A DNA stretch of 64,000 nucleotides from JAICMB01 sp035295125 (GTDB taxonomy: Bacteria > Acidobacteriota > Terriglobia > Bryobacterales > Bryobacteraceae): the NCBI GenBank assembly GCA_035295125.1, contig DATGJP010000027.1, positions 11,083 through 75,082 of the forward strand. The letters are read 5' to 3'. The translations under genes were made by a program, and so were the position numbers. The notes under the pieces are model-generated. The model did no database searches, was not told the origin of the DNA, and saw nothing but the letters and a program-made list of their open reading frames with translations. Below are positions 17,282 to 25,439 of this stretch, piece by piece. Every line of letters begins with the position of its first letter. The first letter of the stretch is position 1.

Positions 17282-17722
17282 ATGGCTGTGGTCAAATACA
17301 ATCTCCCCGATATGGAGGACTTCCCCGTAGGACTTCGCTTGTTCCAGGACACGGTAAACCGCCTGCTCGTCCCGAGTACTGGCCGCCCGTGGGTTCCCCC
17401 GGTCGACATCTTCGAAACTGAAAATGAATGGGTTTTGAAGGCTGACCTTCCTGATGTCAAGCTGGAGCAAGTAGACATCCAAATCGAGAACGGCACGCTG
17501 TCACTGAAAGGCGAACGTAAGTTCCAGAAGGACGAATCGTCCAAGGGCTATCGCCAGGTGGAGCGCGCGTACGGGTCGTTTGCCCGCTACTTCAGCCTGC
17601 CTGACACCGTCGATGCCGAGAAGGTTCACGCCGACTATGCAACTGGCGTGCTGACCGTCACTCTCCCCAAAAAGGAAGTCGCCAAGCCGCGCAGCATCAA
17701 AGTGCACGTTGCCAACAACTAA
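17282..17722 (+). CDS. Hsp20/alpha-crystallin small heat-shock protein
   Basis: This 146-residue ATP-independent chaperone holds unfolding proteins in a refoldable state. The alpha-crystallin domain spans about residues 38-135, from PPVDIFETENEWVLKADLPD to the A-x-x-x-x-G-V-L-T-V-TLPK signature (YATGVLTVTLPKKE). A short C-terminal tail (KPRSIKVHVANN) ends it. An AAGGAGG ribosome-binding site lies at 17264-17270, with an 11-base spacing that is slightly long. The gene is divergent from feoAB and is followed by a GC-rich hairpin and then the broken htpX, another stress gene. Confidence 0.95.
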   Translation: MAVVKYNLPDMEDFPVGLRLFQDTVNRLLVPSTGRPWVPPVDIFETENEWVLKADLPDVKLEQVDIQIENGTLSLKGERKFQKDESSKGYRQVERAYGSFARYFSLPDTVDAEKVHADYATGVLTVTLPKKEVAKPRSIKVHVANN

Positions 17723-17749
17723 GTAGCGATCCATACATCTAAGAAGCAG

Positions 17750-17773
17750 GGGCCGGGTCGTTAGTCCCGGCCC
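17750..17773 (+). terminator. GC-rich terminator-like hairpin after hsp20
   Basis: GGGCCGGG (17750-17757) pairs perfectly with CCCGGCCC (17766-17773) across an 8-base loop. The following bases GGTTTGTCT provide only a weak U-tract. It begins 27 bases after the hsp20 stop and lies just before the htpX start, so it may attenuate rather than fully stop transcription. Confidence 0.55.
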
Positions 17774-17782
17774 GGTTTGTCT

Positions 17783-18627
17783 ATGAACACCCTTAAAACG
17801 GTTCTCCTGCTGGGCATGCTCAGCGGGATTCTGTTGTTTGGCGGCGAAATGATCGGCGGCCGCCAGGGCCTGTACTGGGGTCTGGTTCTGGCGATCGTAA
17901 TGAACTTCGCGGGCTACTTCTTCTCCGATAAGATTGCCTTGTCGATGTACTCGGCGCAGCCCGTGACCCCAACCGATAACCCGGCGGTCCATGCGCGCGT
18001 TTTCCTATCGTTCAGAGCCTGGCCATGCGGATGAACCTGCCGATGCCGAAACTTTGGCTCATTCCCGAAGATTCGCCGAATGCTTTCGCAACCGGCCGCA
18101 ATCCGGAGCATGCTTCGGTGGCATTTACAGCCGGCGTGTTGAAGGTGATGAACGATCAGGAGTTGGAAGGAGTTGTGGCGCACGAGCTGGGCCACGTGAA
18201 GAACCGCGATATCCTGACCAGCTCGGTTGCCGCAGTTCTGGCCAGCGCCATTACGTTCCTCGCGCGGATGGGGTTCTTCTTCGGGCGCCGCGATGACGAA
18301 GAAGAGGGCGGAGGGTGGGGTGCTGTGATGATGTTGTTCCTTGCGCCTATCGCTGCTATGCTCATCCAGATGGCGAGTTCGCGGACCCGCGAGTATGCCG
18401 CCGATGAAACCTCGGCGAAAGTGACTCGCAATCCTTACGAGCTGATTTCGGCTCTGCAGAAGCTCGAAAGCTGGTCGCAGCGCATCCCCCTGCAGGAAGC
18501 CACCCCCTCGACGGCGCACTTGTTTATCGTTAACCCGTTCCGCCGCGGTTTCTTCTCGAGCATGTTTTCGACTCATCCCGCGACCGGCGATCGCATCGCC
18601 CGCCTTCAGCAGTGGCGCCCGAATTAG
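17783..18627 (+). pseudogene. htpX: Frameshifted HtpX-like membrane metalloprotease
   Basis: HtpX is an inner-membrane zinc protease for misfolded membrane proteins. The first frame (from ATG 17783) gives MNTLKTVLLLGMLSGILLFG...SDKIALSMY...NPAVHARV. The family then requires IVQSLAMRMNLPMPKLW, which is present but in the next frame, starting at about 18003. A one-base loss in GTTTT (17998-18002) explains this. The second frame is intact and keeps HELGH (18181-18195), later membrane segments and the C-terminal THPATGDRIARL. Either a recent pseudogene or a sequencing/assembly error in a short T run. All catalytic elements survive, so error is a real possibility. Confidence 0.88.
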
Positions 18628-18630
18628 CGC

Positions 18631-19800
18631 GTGGCGGCAACTGTCCGAGTCAACCGTAAAGCGTCGGACCGAATCGCGTCCGGACACCCCTGGATCTTTG
18701 TCAGCGATGTGCTGGACCGGGGAGATGCCGAACCTGGCGCCGTCGTCACGGTCGTCGATCCCAAGGGCAGGGCACTGGGCACAGCCCACTACAGTTCCAC
18801 GTCGCAGATCTGCCTGCGGCTGTTGAGCGACCGGGTGGAATCTGTCAATCGTGAATTCTTCTTACGCCGCCTGGACCAAGCCGAGTCGTACCGCAGGCGT
18901 GTCTTGAGCGACACGACCGCCTACCGACTGGTACACGGTGAGGCCGACCGCCTTCCCGGCCTGGTGATCGACCGTTACGCGGACTGTTTCGTTGTCCAAA
19001 CCCTCGATCAGGGTATGGATCGCGCCAAAGCCGACATCGTGAGCTGCCTGGAAGAACGATATGCCCCAAGCGGAATCGTTGAGCGCAACGACGTCGCGGT
19101 TCGCAGCCGGGAATCGCTGCCGCTAGAGTCGGGATTACTCGCAGGCGAGATTCCCGAAGCTGTTCCAATAAAAATGAACGGCCTGGAACTCACCGCCGAC
19201 CTTCTGCACGGACAGAAAACCGGCGTCTTCCTCGATCAGCGCGAAAACTATCTGGCCGCGGCGCAATACGCCCGTGGGCGCGCACTCGACTGTTTCACGT
19301 CAACGGGCGGTTTTGCGCTCCACATGGCCGCGCATTGCGAATCGGTGGAGGCGGTGGATAGTTCCGCCACCGCGCTTGCCACCGCTGCCGCGAATGCAAC
19401 CCGGAATTCGATCGCGAACATCAACTGGCGCGAGGCGGATGTCTTCGACCTGCTTGCCGGGTATGTTTCCGCCCGGCGCTCGTTCGACACCATCGTTCTC
19501 GATCCTCCGGCGTTTGCCAAATCGCGCTCCAACATCGATGCGGCGGCGCGCGGCTACAAGGAAATCAACCTGCGCGGTCTGCGCCTGCTCGCGCCGGGCG
19601 GCACTTTGATCACCTGCTCCTGCTCCCATCACATGAGCGAAGCGATGCTGCTTACGGTTCTCGCCGAAGCATCCCTGGATGCGCATTGCACGCTTCGCAT
19701 CGTCGAGCGGCGCACGCAGGCGCGCGACCATCCGATCCTGCTCACCGTTCCTGAAACCCACTACCTCAAGTGCCTGATTGCGCAAGTCGTACCCAATTGA
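18631..19800 (+). CDS. Class I SAM-dependent rRNA methyltransferase (RlmI/RlmK-type)
   Basis: This 389-residue protein would make 5-methylcytosine in 23S rRNA. An N-terminal PUA domain (residues about 1-75, VNRKASDRIASGHPWIFVSD) is followed by the EEHD region. The Rossmann methyltransferase follows, with LDCFTSTGGFALHMA (SAM loop, about 218-231), an acidic residue in VEAVDSS, and the catalytic LDPPAFAKS. A C-terminal CSCSHHM contains the second conserved cysteine. GTG 18631 begins 3 bases after the htpX stop, so it is probably cotranscribed with htpX. The exact target nucleotide cannot be read from sequence. Confidence 0.88.
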   Translation: MAATVRVNRKASDRIASGHPWIFVSDVLDRGDAEPGAVVTVVDPKGRALGTAHYSSTSQICLRLLSDRVESVNREFFLRRLDQAESYRRRVLSDTTAYRLVHGEADRLPGLVIDRYADCFVVQTLDQGMDRAKADIVSCLEERYAPSGIVERNDVAVRSRESLPLESGLLAGEIPEAVPIKMNGLELTADLLHGQKTGVFLDQRENYLAAAQYARGRALDCFTSTGGFALHMAAHCESVEAVDSSATALATAAANATRNSIANINWREADVFDLLAGYVSARRSFDTIVLDPPAFAKSRSNIDAAARGYKEINLRGLRLLAPGGTLITCSCSHHMSEAMLLTVLAEASLDAHCTLRIVERRTQARDHPILLTVPETHYLKCLIAQVVPN

Positions 19801-19837
19801 CCTGCTGCGGACGGCGGCAACCGCCGAAGTAAAAGGT

Positions 19838-20434
19838 ATGGGCTCCGGTCCCGTTAATTATTACGACCTGCTTCAGATCCACCCCCGCGCCGAGAACGAG
19901 ACCATCCATCGCGTTTACCGGCTGCTGGCCTCCCGCTTTCACCCCGACAACCTGAAGACGGGCGATGCCGAGCGTTTTCGGAGCATTAGCGAGGCGTTCG
20001 AAGTACTGAGCGACACACAAAAGCGCGCGGAGTACGATAAGCGACTGGAGCAGAATCGCCCGGCGGCGCTCCCGATCTTCCAGTCCAAGGAATTTACGGA
20101 TGGAATCGACGCCGAGGCCAAGATTCGCGTTGGCCTCCTTTGTCTGCTCTATGCCAAGCGGCGCGCCAATCCGGACTATGCTGCGCTATCGTTCCTCGAC
20201 GTGGAGCATCTGATGGACTTCCCCCGAGAGCACCTTCATTTCGCGGTCTGGTATCTGAAGGCAAAGCGCTACATCCAGCAGGACGACCGTAGCAGCTTTA
20301 TCATCACAGCGGACGGCGTCGATTTTCTGGAGACCCAGTTGCCGGGAAATGATACTCTCTACAAGATCTTCCGAGCCTCCGAGACCGGACTGATGGTTTA
20401 CCCCAAGGCGCTGCTTACCACCAAGGATCGGTAG
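19838..20434 (+). CDS. DnaJ-domain protein
   Basis: The 198-residue protein has an N-terminal J domain (about residues 7-70) with the HPD tripeptide at 35-37 (SRFHPDNLK) and a normal helix IV (RAEYDKRLE). It should stimulate a DnaK ATPase. The rest (about 90-198) lacks the Gly/Phe and zinc-finger regions of true DnaJ. It contains a winged-helix-like stretch (LCLLYAKRRANPDYAALSF...WYLKAKRYIQQ), perhaps a binding module. ATG 19838 is the first credible start. A TTG start at 19778 would overlap the methyltransferase. Confidence 0.85.
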   Translation: MGSGPVNYYDLLQIHPRAENETIHRVYRLLASRFHPDNLKTGDAERFRSISEAFEVLSDTQKRAEYDKRLEQNRPAALPIFQSKEFTDGIDAEAKIRVGLLCLLYAKRRANPDYAALSFLDVEHLMDFPREHLHFAVWYLKAKRYIQQDDRSSFIITADGVDFLETQLPGNDTLYKIFRASETGLMVYPKALLTTKDR

Positions 20435-20440
20435 CAGAGA

Positions 20441-20463
20441 GAAGCGTTCAGCTTTCAGCTTGG
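20441..20463. repeat. Copy of GCTTTCAGCTT-type intergenic repeat
   Basis: AGCGTTCAGCTTTCAGCTTGG near 20445-20462 matches words in the repeats at about 7379-7437 (reverse orientation) and, more weakly, 14833-14848. It sits directly after the DnaJ-domain gene. Confidence 0.35.
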
Positions 20464-20522
20464 GTCTGACTGTTCGCGACGACCACACTGTTACAATAAC
20501 GATTCCAGCACCTGGAGGCTGC

Positions 20523-20930
20523 TTGCGGCTCATTGCGCTGATCTTACGACTCTTCAGCTATTTATTTGAGTTTCTGCTGGCTGTAGTGCTGCTCATGCTC
20601 GGCATTCTCGACGCTACTTCGGGAAACACGTTGGATTTGGGAATGCTGCCCTGGACGGGGCCGCAACTGACGCACTGGCTGACCGGTCTCGGACTCATCG
20701 GCCTCGTGTGCACGGTACTGGCGGTCGCGGGATGGTTTCGGCCATTGTTCCCCCTGTGGACGCTATTCGTGGTGGTGATGGCGATTCGAGGTTATTTCAT
20801 TTCACCTTACGCGTTTACCGGCCCGAGCGGCTTCCAACAGGCCCTTTGGTTCACGGTAGCTTGTCTTCTTGGATTCATCGGCAGCCTGACGATCTTCGGC
20901 GGCCATCGTCCCGAGCCACTGCGGCGTTAG
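20523..20930 (+). CDS. Small integral membrane protein of unknown function
   Basis: I do not recognise this protein. From TTG 20523 it has 135 residues and four hydrophobic segments: LIALILRLFSYLFEFLLAVV, the stretch around THWLTGLGLIGLVCTVLAVAG, PLFPLWTLFVVVMAIRGYF, and ALWFTVACLLGFIGSLTIF. A GGAGG at 20514-20518 supports TTG 20523. An in-frame TTG at 20460 would add 21 residues that run through the intergenic repeat. The tail is basic (HRPEPLRR). It overlaps the convergent cupin gene by 4 bases. Confidence 0.6.
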   Translation: MRLIALILRLFSYLFEFLLAVVLLMLGILDATSGNTLDLGMLPWTGPQLTHWLTGLGLIGLVCTVLAVAGWFRPLFPLWTLFVVVMAIRGYFISPYAFTGPSGFQQALWFTVACLLGFIGSLTIFGGHRPEPLRR

Positions 20931-21499
20931 TTGCTATTGCCGGTCTTGGCGCCGTAACCGGCTGGGAGCACTTTGTGTGGATCCACGCGGATCACGAGGT
21001 AGACGATCTGGTCGGACGTGATCTCGCTGAACCAGTGCGGCGTGTTCGGCGGAATCACCACCACATCGCCGGGACCGATTTTCCGGCTTACGCCGCCGTC
21101 CAGCGACACGCCGCCCGTGCTTGGTCCATTGAGCACTTTTACCACCTGACTCTCCGCAGGGGATTCGCGCGGATTCTCAATGGAGCCGCCGGTCACGAGC
21201 GTCGCGTTGCCCTCAATCACGTGATACACCTCCGTGATCTGGCTATGCTCGATGGCGCCTCCCGTTTGACCGTTGGTCTTGGCCCGATGTACCACTCCCA
21301 CGCCGACGTTGTACTCATTATTGATGCTGACCACGCGAATGGCCTGGTCGCTCACCTTGGCATTCGGAGTCTTTGCCAGGGTAGCCTGAATGTCGGCGTT
21401 GGTCACATCCGTGGCGCTTCCTCGCGGCGTGTGCTGCTGCGCATAGGTGGTGCAAACCAGCAGAAGACTTATCGTAAAACCGAACGCGCATTTCTTCAT
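20927..21499 (-). CDS. Exported cupin-domain protein
   Basis: This 190-residue protein has a signal peptide (MKKCAFGFTISLLLVCTTYAQ). A single cupin barrel at about 60-175 is seen in ITEVYHVIEGNATLVTGG and GDVVVIPPNTPHWFSE. The first motif has only part of the usual His-rich set (EVYHV), so metal binding is uncertain. ATG 21499 is chosen over GTG 21511 because GAGG precedes it at suitable spacing. It follows the NHL-repeat gene after 8 bases, so the two exported proteins are cotranscribed and may act on the same small molecule. Confidence 0.82.
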   Translation of the reverse strand: MKKCAFGFTISLLLVCTTYAQQHTPRGSATDVTNADIQATLAKTPNAKVSDQAIRVVSINNEYNVGVGVVHRAKTNGQTGGAIEHSQITEVYHVIEGNATLVTGGSIENPRESPAESQVVKVLNGPSTGGVSLDGGVSRKIGPGDVVVIPPNTPHWFSEITSDQIVYLVIRVDPHKVLPAGYGAKTGNSN

Positions 21500-21507
21500 C
21501 GCAATCC

Positions 21508-22485
21508 TCACTTAACGTATTTTTTGATGTCCTTCAAAGCTACTTCGGCACCGTAAACGTTGCCCGCGGAATCTACCGCGACGCCCTCAGCCGCGCTTGT
21601 GGCTCCCGTGCCCACCGGATCGGGAATATACGCCGTCACCTTGCCGTCCTTAGCGCTTCCAATCCGGATCCCGCGCTTGTAGCCGTACGGATTGTACCCG
21701 TAGCCCTGCTTGTCCGTCGATTCCGAATCCGCCACGTACAGCATGTCGTTCTTGTCGATGAAGAGCCCGCTGGGACGTCCAAACTGTGTCCACTGGTCCA
21801 GGAACTTGCCATCCTGGTCGAAGATCTCGATGCGGTTATTGGCGCGGTCGCCCACGAAAAGCCGGCCTTTCGAATCGAACGCCAGCGCATGGGGAGTGTC
21901 GAAGTCGCCCGGCTCGGTTCCCTTCTTGCCCCAGGTCTTAATGAACTTCCCGTTCTTGTCGAACTTTACGATTCGGGCATTGGTGTTCCTGCCGTGGCCA
22001 TCGGCGACGAAGATATCTCCGTTTGGAGCGACAATTACGTCGGACGGCTCATTGAACGTGTCAGGGCCGTCGCCTGCTACTCCCGCCTTGCCGAGCGTCA
22101 TGAGCACTTTGCCTTCGGGGCTGAATTTGAAGATCTGCTGTCCCTTACCTTCGCGGCCCTGTCCGTCGGTCACCCAGACGTTGTCGTCCTTGTCGACATA
22201 AATTCCGTGGGGGAACACGAACATGCCCTCGCCGAAACTCGTCAGGAGTTTGCCCGAGGCATCGTACTTATGGATGGGCGCGACGTTGCTTCCCGCGCAA
22301 GTGTTGGCTCCGCAACGCTCGGCAACCCAGATGCTTTTGCCATCGGTATCGATGTCCACTGCGCTCGACGATCCGAACTGCCGGTCCGGGAGCTTCGCCC
22401 AGTTCTCAATCGTGCGATAAGGATTTGGCGGATCCGCGGCGAGCGCCGCCGTCATCGTCAGAATGACCGCAAAGATGAGTCGCAT
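21508..22485 (-). CDS. Exported NHL-repeat six-bladed propeller protein
   Basis: This 325-residue protein starts with a signal peptide (MRLIFAVILTMTAALA) followed by NHL repeats: FPHGIYVDKDDNVWVTD, FNEPSDVIVAPNGDIFVAD, FDTPHALAFDSKGRLFVGD, FGRPSGLFIDKNDMLYVAD and AAEGVAVDSAGNVYGAE. The arrangement resembles the lyase domain of peptidyl-alpha-hydroxyglycine amidating enzyme. That similarity is structural and does not prove activity. A CGANTCAGS cysteine pair lies in the first blade. It probably acts in the periplasm and is cotranscribed with the cupin gene. Confidence 0.85.
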   Translation of the reverse strand: MRLIFAVILTMTAALAADPPNPYRTIENWAKLPDRQFGSSSAVDIDTDGKSIWVAERCGANTCAGSNVAPIHKYDASGKLLTSFGEGMFVFPHGIYVDKDDNVWVTDGQGREGKGQQIFKFSPEGKVLMTLGKAGVAGDGPDTFNEPSDVIVAPNGDIFVADGHGRNTNARIVKFDKNGKFIKTWGKKGTEPGDFDTPHALAFDSKGRLFVGDRANNRIEIFDQDGKFLDQWTQFGRPSGLFIDKNDMLYVADSESTDKQGYGYNPYGYKRGIRIGSAKDGKVTAYIPDPVGTGATSAAEGVAVDSAGNVYGAEVALKDIKKYVK

Positions 22486-22609
22486 TCACAGCCTCCCAGG
22501 GTACGCAAAACTTGCGTGCATGATATTACACCACAGTGCGGCGGCGCGCTGTCAAAAAATCTTGCGGCATGCGGCGCAGGTCCGTATGATAGGCAGGAGG
22601 TCGGCACAC

Positions 22610-23596
22610 ATGACACGTTCCAGCGGATGGAAGATTCTCGCAATCGCGGCGGCCCTCGCCGGCTTACTTGCTGCACAGGAGCCCCAGGTTCACGCGCCAT
22701 CTGATGTCCCGGCGGGCAGCATCACGTACGAGGATGTCCCTTATCCCTATCCCGTATTATTCCTGCCGCTCACCATGTACGGGCAGGATGTGCGTATGGC
22801 CTACATGGACGTGCCGGCAGAGAGCCAGCCGAATGGACGCACTGTGATCCTGTTTCACGGCATGAACTTCGGCGGCTTCTACTTCGGCGGCCCGATTGAC
22901 GTGCTGCGCAAGGAGGGCTTTCGCGTCGTGGTGCCCGACCAGATCGGTTTCGGGCGCTCCTCGAAGCCGATCATCCCCTACAATTTCCACGACATGGCTG
23001 CCAACAGCCGCAAGCTCCTCCAGACGCTCGGAGTCTCGAAAGTGACGGTGATCGGGCACTCGATGGGAGGCATGCTGGCGGCCCGTTTCGCGGCTTCTTA
23101 TCCCGACATCACCGACAGGCTTGTGATCTACAACCCGATCGGCCTGACCGATCCCCGGTTCCAGCGCCCCTGGAGAACGGCGGACGAGGCGTACAAGGCG
23201 ACCATGTCGGCGAGCCACGACCAGATCTATCAGGGGTTCTATAACAATATCCGCCGCTATTTCCCGCCCGGCACCTGGAAACCCGAGTACGAGAAATATG
23301 TGCGAATTCTCTACGCGCCGACGCTGAGTGGAGACTGGCCGCGTCTCGCGATGGTGCGTTCGATATACCAGCAGATTACTTATCTCGACCCCGTCTACTA
23401 CGACTGGGCCCACATCAAATGCAAATCGCTCGTGCTGGGCGGAGATAAGGATGGGCCTGATTTTCCCGAACTGGCGAAGCATATTGCCGACACCATTCCG
23501 AACGGCGAACTGGTGTTGCTGCCGGGCCTCGGTCATGTTCCACATCTGCAGGCACCCGATGTTTTTTACGCCGCGCTCCTGAAGTTCGTGAAGTAG
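22610..23596 (+). CDS. Exported alpha/beta-hydrolase
   Basis: The 328-residue hydrolase begins at ATG 22610, which has CAGGAGG nine bases upstream and a signal peptide (WKILAIAAALAGLLAAQ). The fold's marks are the oxyanion region LFHGMNFGG (81-89), the nucleophile elbow GHSMGG (Ser151), an acid in VLGGDKDGP and the late His in GLGHVPHLQAP. This is the epoxide hydrolase/haloalkane dehalogenase-like branch, but the substrate is not deducible. It is divergent from the NHL-cupin pair. Confidence 0.88.
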   Translation: MTRSSGWKILAIAAALAGLLAAQEPQVHAPSDVPAGSITYEDVPYPYPVLFLPLTMYGQDVRMAYMDVPAESQPNGRTVILFHGMNFGGFYFGGPIDVLRKEGFRVVVPDQIGFGRSSKPIIPYNFHDMAANSRKLLQTLGVSKVTVIGHSMGGMLAARFAASYPDITDRLVIYNPIGLTDPRFQRPWRTADEAYKATMSASHDQIYQGFYNNIRRYFPPGTWKPEYEKYVRILYAPTLSGDWPRLAMVRSIYQQITYLDPVYYDWAHIKCKSLVLGGDKDGPDFPELAKHIADTIPNGELVLLPGLGHVPHLQAPDVFYAALLKFVK

Positions 23597-23635
23597 CTGC
23601 TGGATTGGTTACAATTCGAACCAGGCAGTACCCAG

Positions 23636-24271
23636 ATGGTGCAGTACAGGTTTCCGGTAGTAGTTCTTCTCGCTTTTGGTTTCAAGCTCCTTTGCGCAGC
23701 CGATTGGCAGATTACCGGCGCGGCCGGCTTCGGCATGTATCATCCTCTGTCGATTCAAGGTTCCGCGGGCACCGCGCAAGCCGGCATCGGACCCCGTTAC
23801 GCGCTGAGCGTCCTGGGAGGCCGTCAGTTCGGCCAGCACTGGGCTGTTGAAGGCGGCTGGGGTTTTCAGGACGGCGACTTCGAAATATCCTCCGGCGGCA
23901 CGAAAACCGCGTTTGACGCCAACGCCCACTCTTTTCACGGCGACCTCGTGTGGTATGCGCGGAAGCGCGAGGCGTCGTGGCGTCCTTATTTCGTGGGCGG
24001 CGCGGGTGTGAAGCTTTACCACGGGATTGAAGAGGTGCGTCCCCGTCCACTGGCGCAGTTCGGAGCTTTCCAGGATGGAGTCGATGCACGCCCCATGGTG
24101 ACGTTCGGAGGTGGACTAGAGAAGGGAATTGGGGCGCATTGGGCACTCCGACTCGATTTGCGGGATCAGGCGACCCCCTTCCCCAACTCCGTCATTGTGC
24201 CCGCTCCCGGCAACACCATTAATGGCTGGCTCAACGATTTTGTAGTGACTTTTGGCATAACATTGCGTTAA
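23636..24271 (+). CDS. Outer-membrane beta-barrel-like protein
   Basis: The 211-residue protein has a signal peptide (MVQYRFPVVVLLAFGFKLLCA). Alternating hydrophobic strands with Gly and aromatic residues follow: ALSVLGGRQFGQHWAVEGGW, PYFVGGAGVKLYHG and VTFGGGLEKGIGAHWALRLD. The terminal strand WLNDFVVTFGITLR is amphipathic but ends in Arg rather than Phe. It resembles small OmpA/OmpW-type eight-stranded porin-like barrels. Function unknown. It follows the hydrolase gene after 39 bases on the same strand. Confidence 0.7.
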   Translation: MVQYRFPVVVLLAFGFKLLCAADWQITGAAGFGMYHPLSIQGSAGTAQAGIGPRYALSVLGGRQFGQHWAVEGGWGFQDGDFEISSGGTKTAFDANAHSFHGDLVWYARKREASWRPYFVGGAGVKLYHGIEEVRPRPLAQFGAFQDGVDARPMVTFGGGLEKGIGAHWALRLDLRDQATPFPNSVIVPAPGNTINGWLNDFVVTFGITLR

Positions 24272-24307
24272 TCAACGCGTGCTAGGATGAGCCTTCGGCT
24301 AAATCCA

Positions 24308-25369
24308 ATGAGCAGGTTTCTATTCGTGTGCCTCGCGGTAATTTCCGCGGCCGGCTTGCATGCCGGGGACAAGGTTGTTGGTGGGCCGTATGTCGTAAAC
24401 GTGACCCGGTCGTCGGCGACCGTCATGCGTGTTGTTGAGAAAGGCGAGGTCACCGTGGGAACCGATCCGGCGAAAGCGGATAAAAGTGCCCCTGTGCTGC
24501 AGGTCGAGAAGACGTCGTTCACCGGCCTCAAAGCCGGCACGATTTACTACTACAAGACGCCCGATGGAGGTTCCGGCTCATTTAGAACCGCGCCTGCGGG
24601 AGCCGCCAAATTCGAGTTTCTTGTTTACGGCGACACCCGCACCCGCCACGATGTGCACCGGCGCGTGATGGCGGCCATCAAGGAACACAGCACGCCGGAG
24701 TTTGCCATCCACACGGGGGACCTGGTCGAGAACGGCGCCGATTCCGCGCAGTGGCCGATCTTCTTCGATATCGAGAACGATCTCCTGCACAAGGCGGCGT
24801 TCTTCCCGGCGCTCGGAAACCACGAACGAAACAATCGCCAATTCTATGAGTTTTTCGATGTGGGCCAGCCCTATTATTCTTTCGATTGGGGCACGTGTCA
24901 CTTCATCATCCTGAATAGCGACATCGGGAACGCCGCTGTGGGTGAGGCCGCCAAAGAGGCTTTCTGGCATGAAGAGACGGCCTGGCTCGAGCAGGACCTG
25001 GAAAAGAGCCAGAAGGCCGACATGCGTTTCGTAGCCGCGCATCATCCGCCTTTCACCGCGGTTTCACGGCGTCAGGGTGACAATCCCCAGATGACGGCGT
25101 TGGTGCCGCTGTTCGAGAAATACCATGTCACCGCGGGGTTTTTCGGGCACGACCATAATTACCAGCACTACCTTAAGGACGGCATTCATTACTTCATAAC
25201 GGGCGGCGGAGGCGCACCGTTGTACGACGTCGATAAGCCTCCGATGGGGATTACCAAGAAGGTCGCAAGCACCGAGCATTTTGTGGTGATCGATGTGGAT
25301 GGCAAGACGGCACATGTGCGGGCTATCGCGACCGACGGAAAGCTGCTTGACGAAGCCGAATTGAAGTGA
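24308..25369 (+). CDS. Exported calcineurin-like metallophosphoesterase
   Basis: The 353-residue protein has a signal peptide (MSRFLFVCLAVISAAGLHAG) and an N-terminal fibronectin-like domain (about 22-105), as in purple acid phosphatases. The phosphoesterase domain shows the ordered metal motifs GDTR, HTGDLVENG, GNHE, AHHPPF and GHDHNYQ. It should hydrolyse phosphomonoesters or diesters in the periplasm. ATG 24308 is preferred. ATG 24287 would add MSLRLNP and lies in a TAGGAT sequence that could be a -10 element. Confidence 0.88.
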   Translation: MSRFLFVCLAVISAAGLHAGDKVVGGPYVVNVTRSSATVMRVVEKGEVTVGTDPAKADKSAPVLQVEKTSFTGLKAGTIYYYKTPDGGSGSFRTAPAGAAKFEFLVYGDTRTRHDVHRRVMAAIKEHSTPEFAIHTGDLVENGADSAQWPIFFDIENDLLHKAAFFPALGNHERNNRQFYEFFDVGQPYYSFDWGTCHFIILNSDIGNAAVGEAAKEAFWHEETAWLEQDLEKSQKADMRFVAAHHPPFTAVSRRQGDNPQMTALVPLFEKYHVTAGFFGHDHNYQHYLKDGIHYFITGGGGAPLYDVDKPPMGITKKVASTEHFVVIDVDGKTAHVRAIATDGKLLDEAELK

Positions 25370-25439
25370 GGGGGCTGTGAACGAGCCACCCTTCAACTCA
25401 AGCCAAAACTGATACGTTGATTTCAGAGCCTTAGCATTC

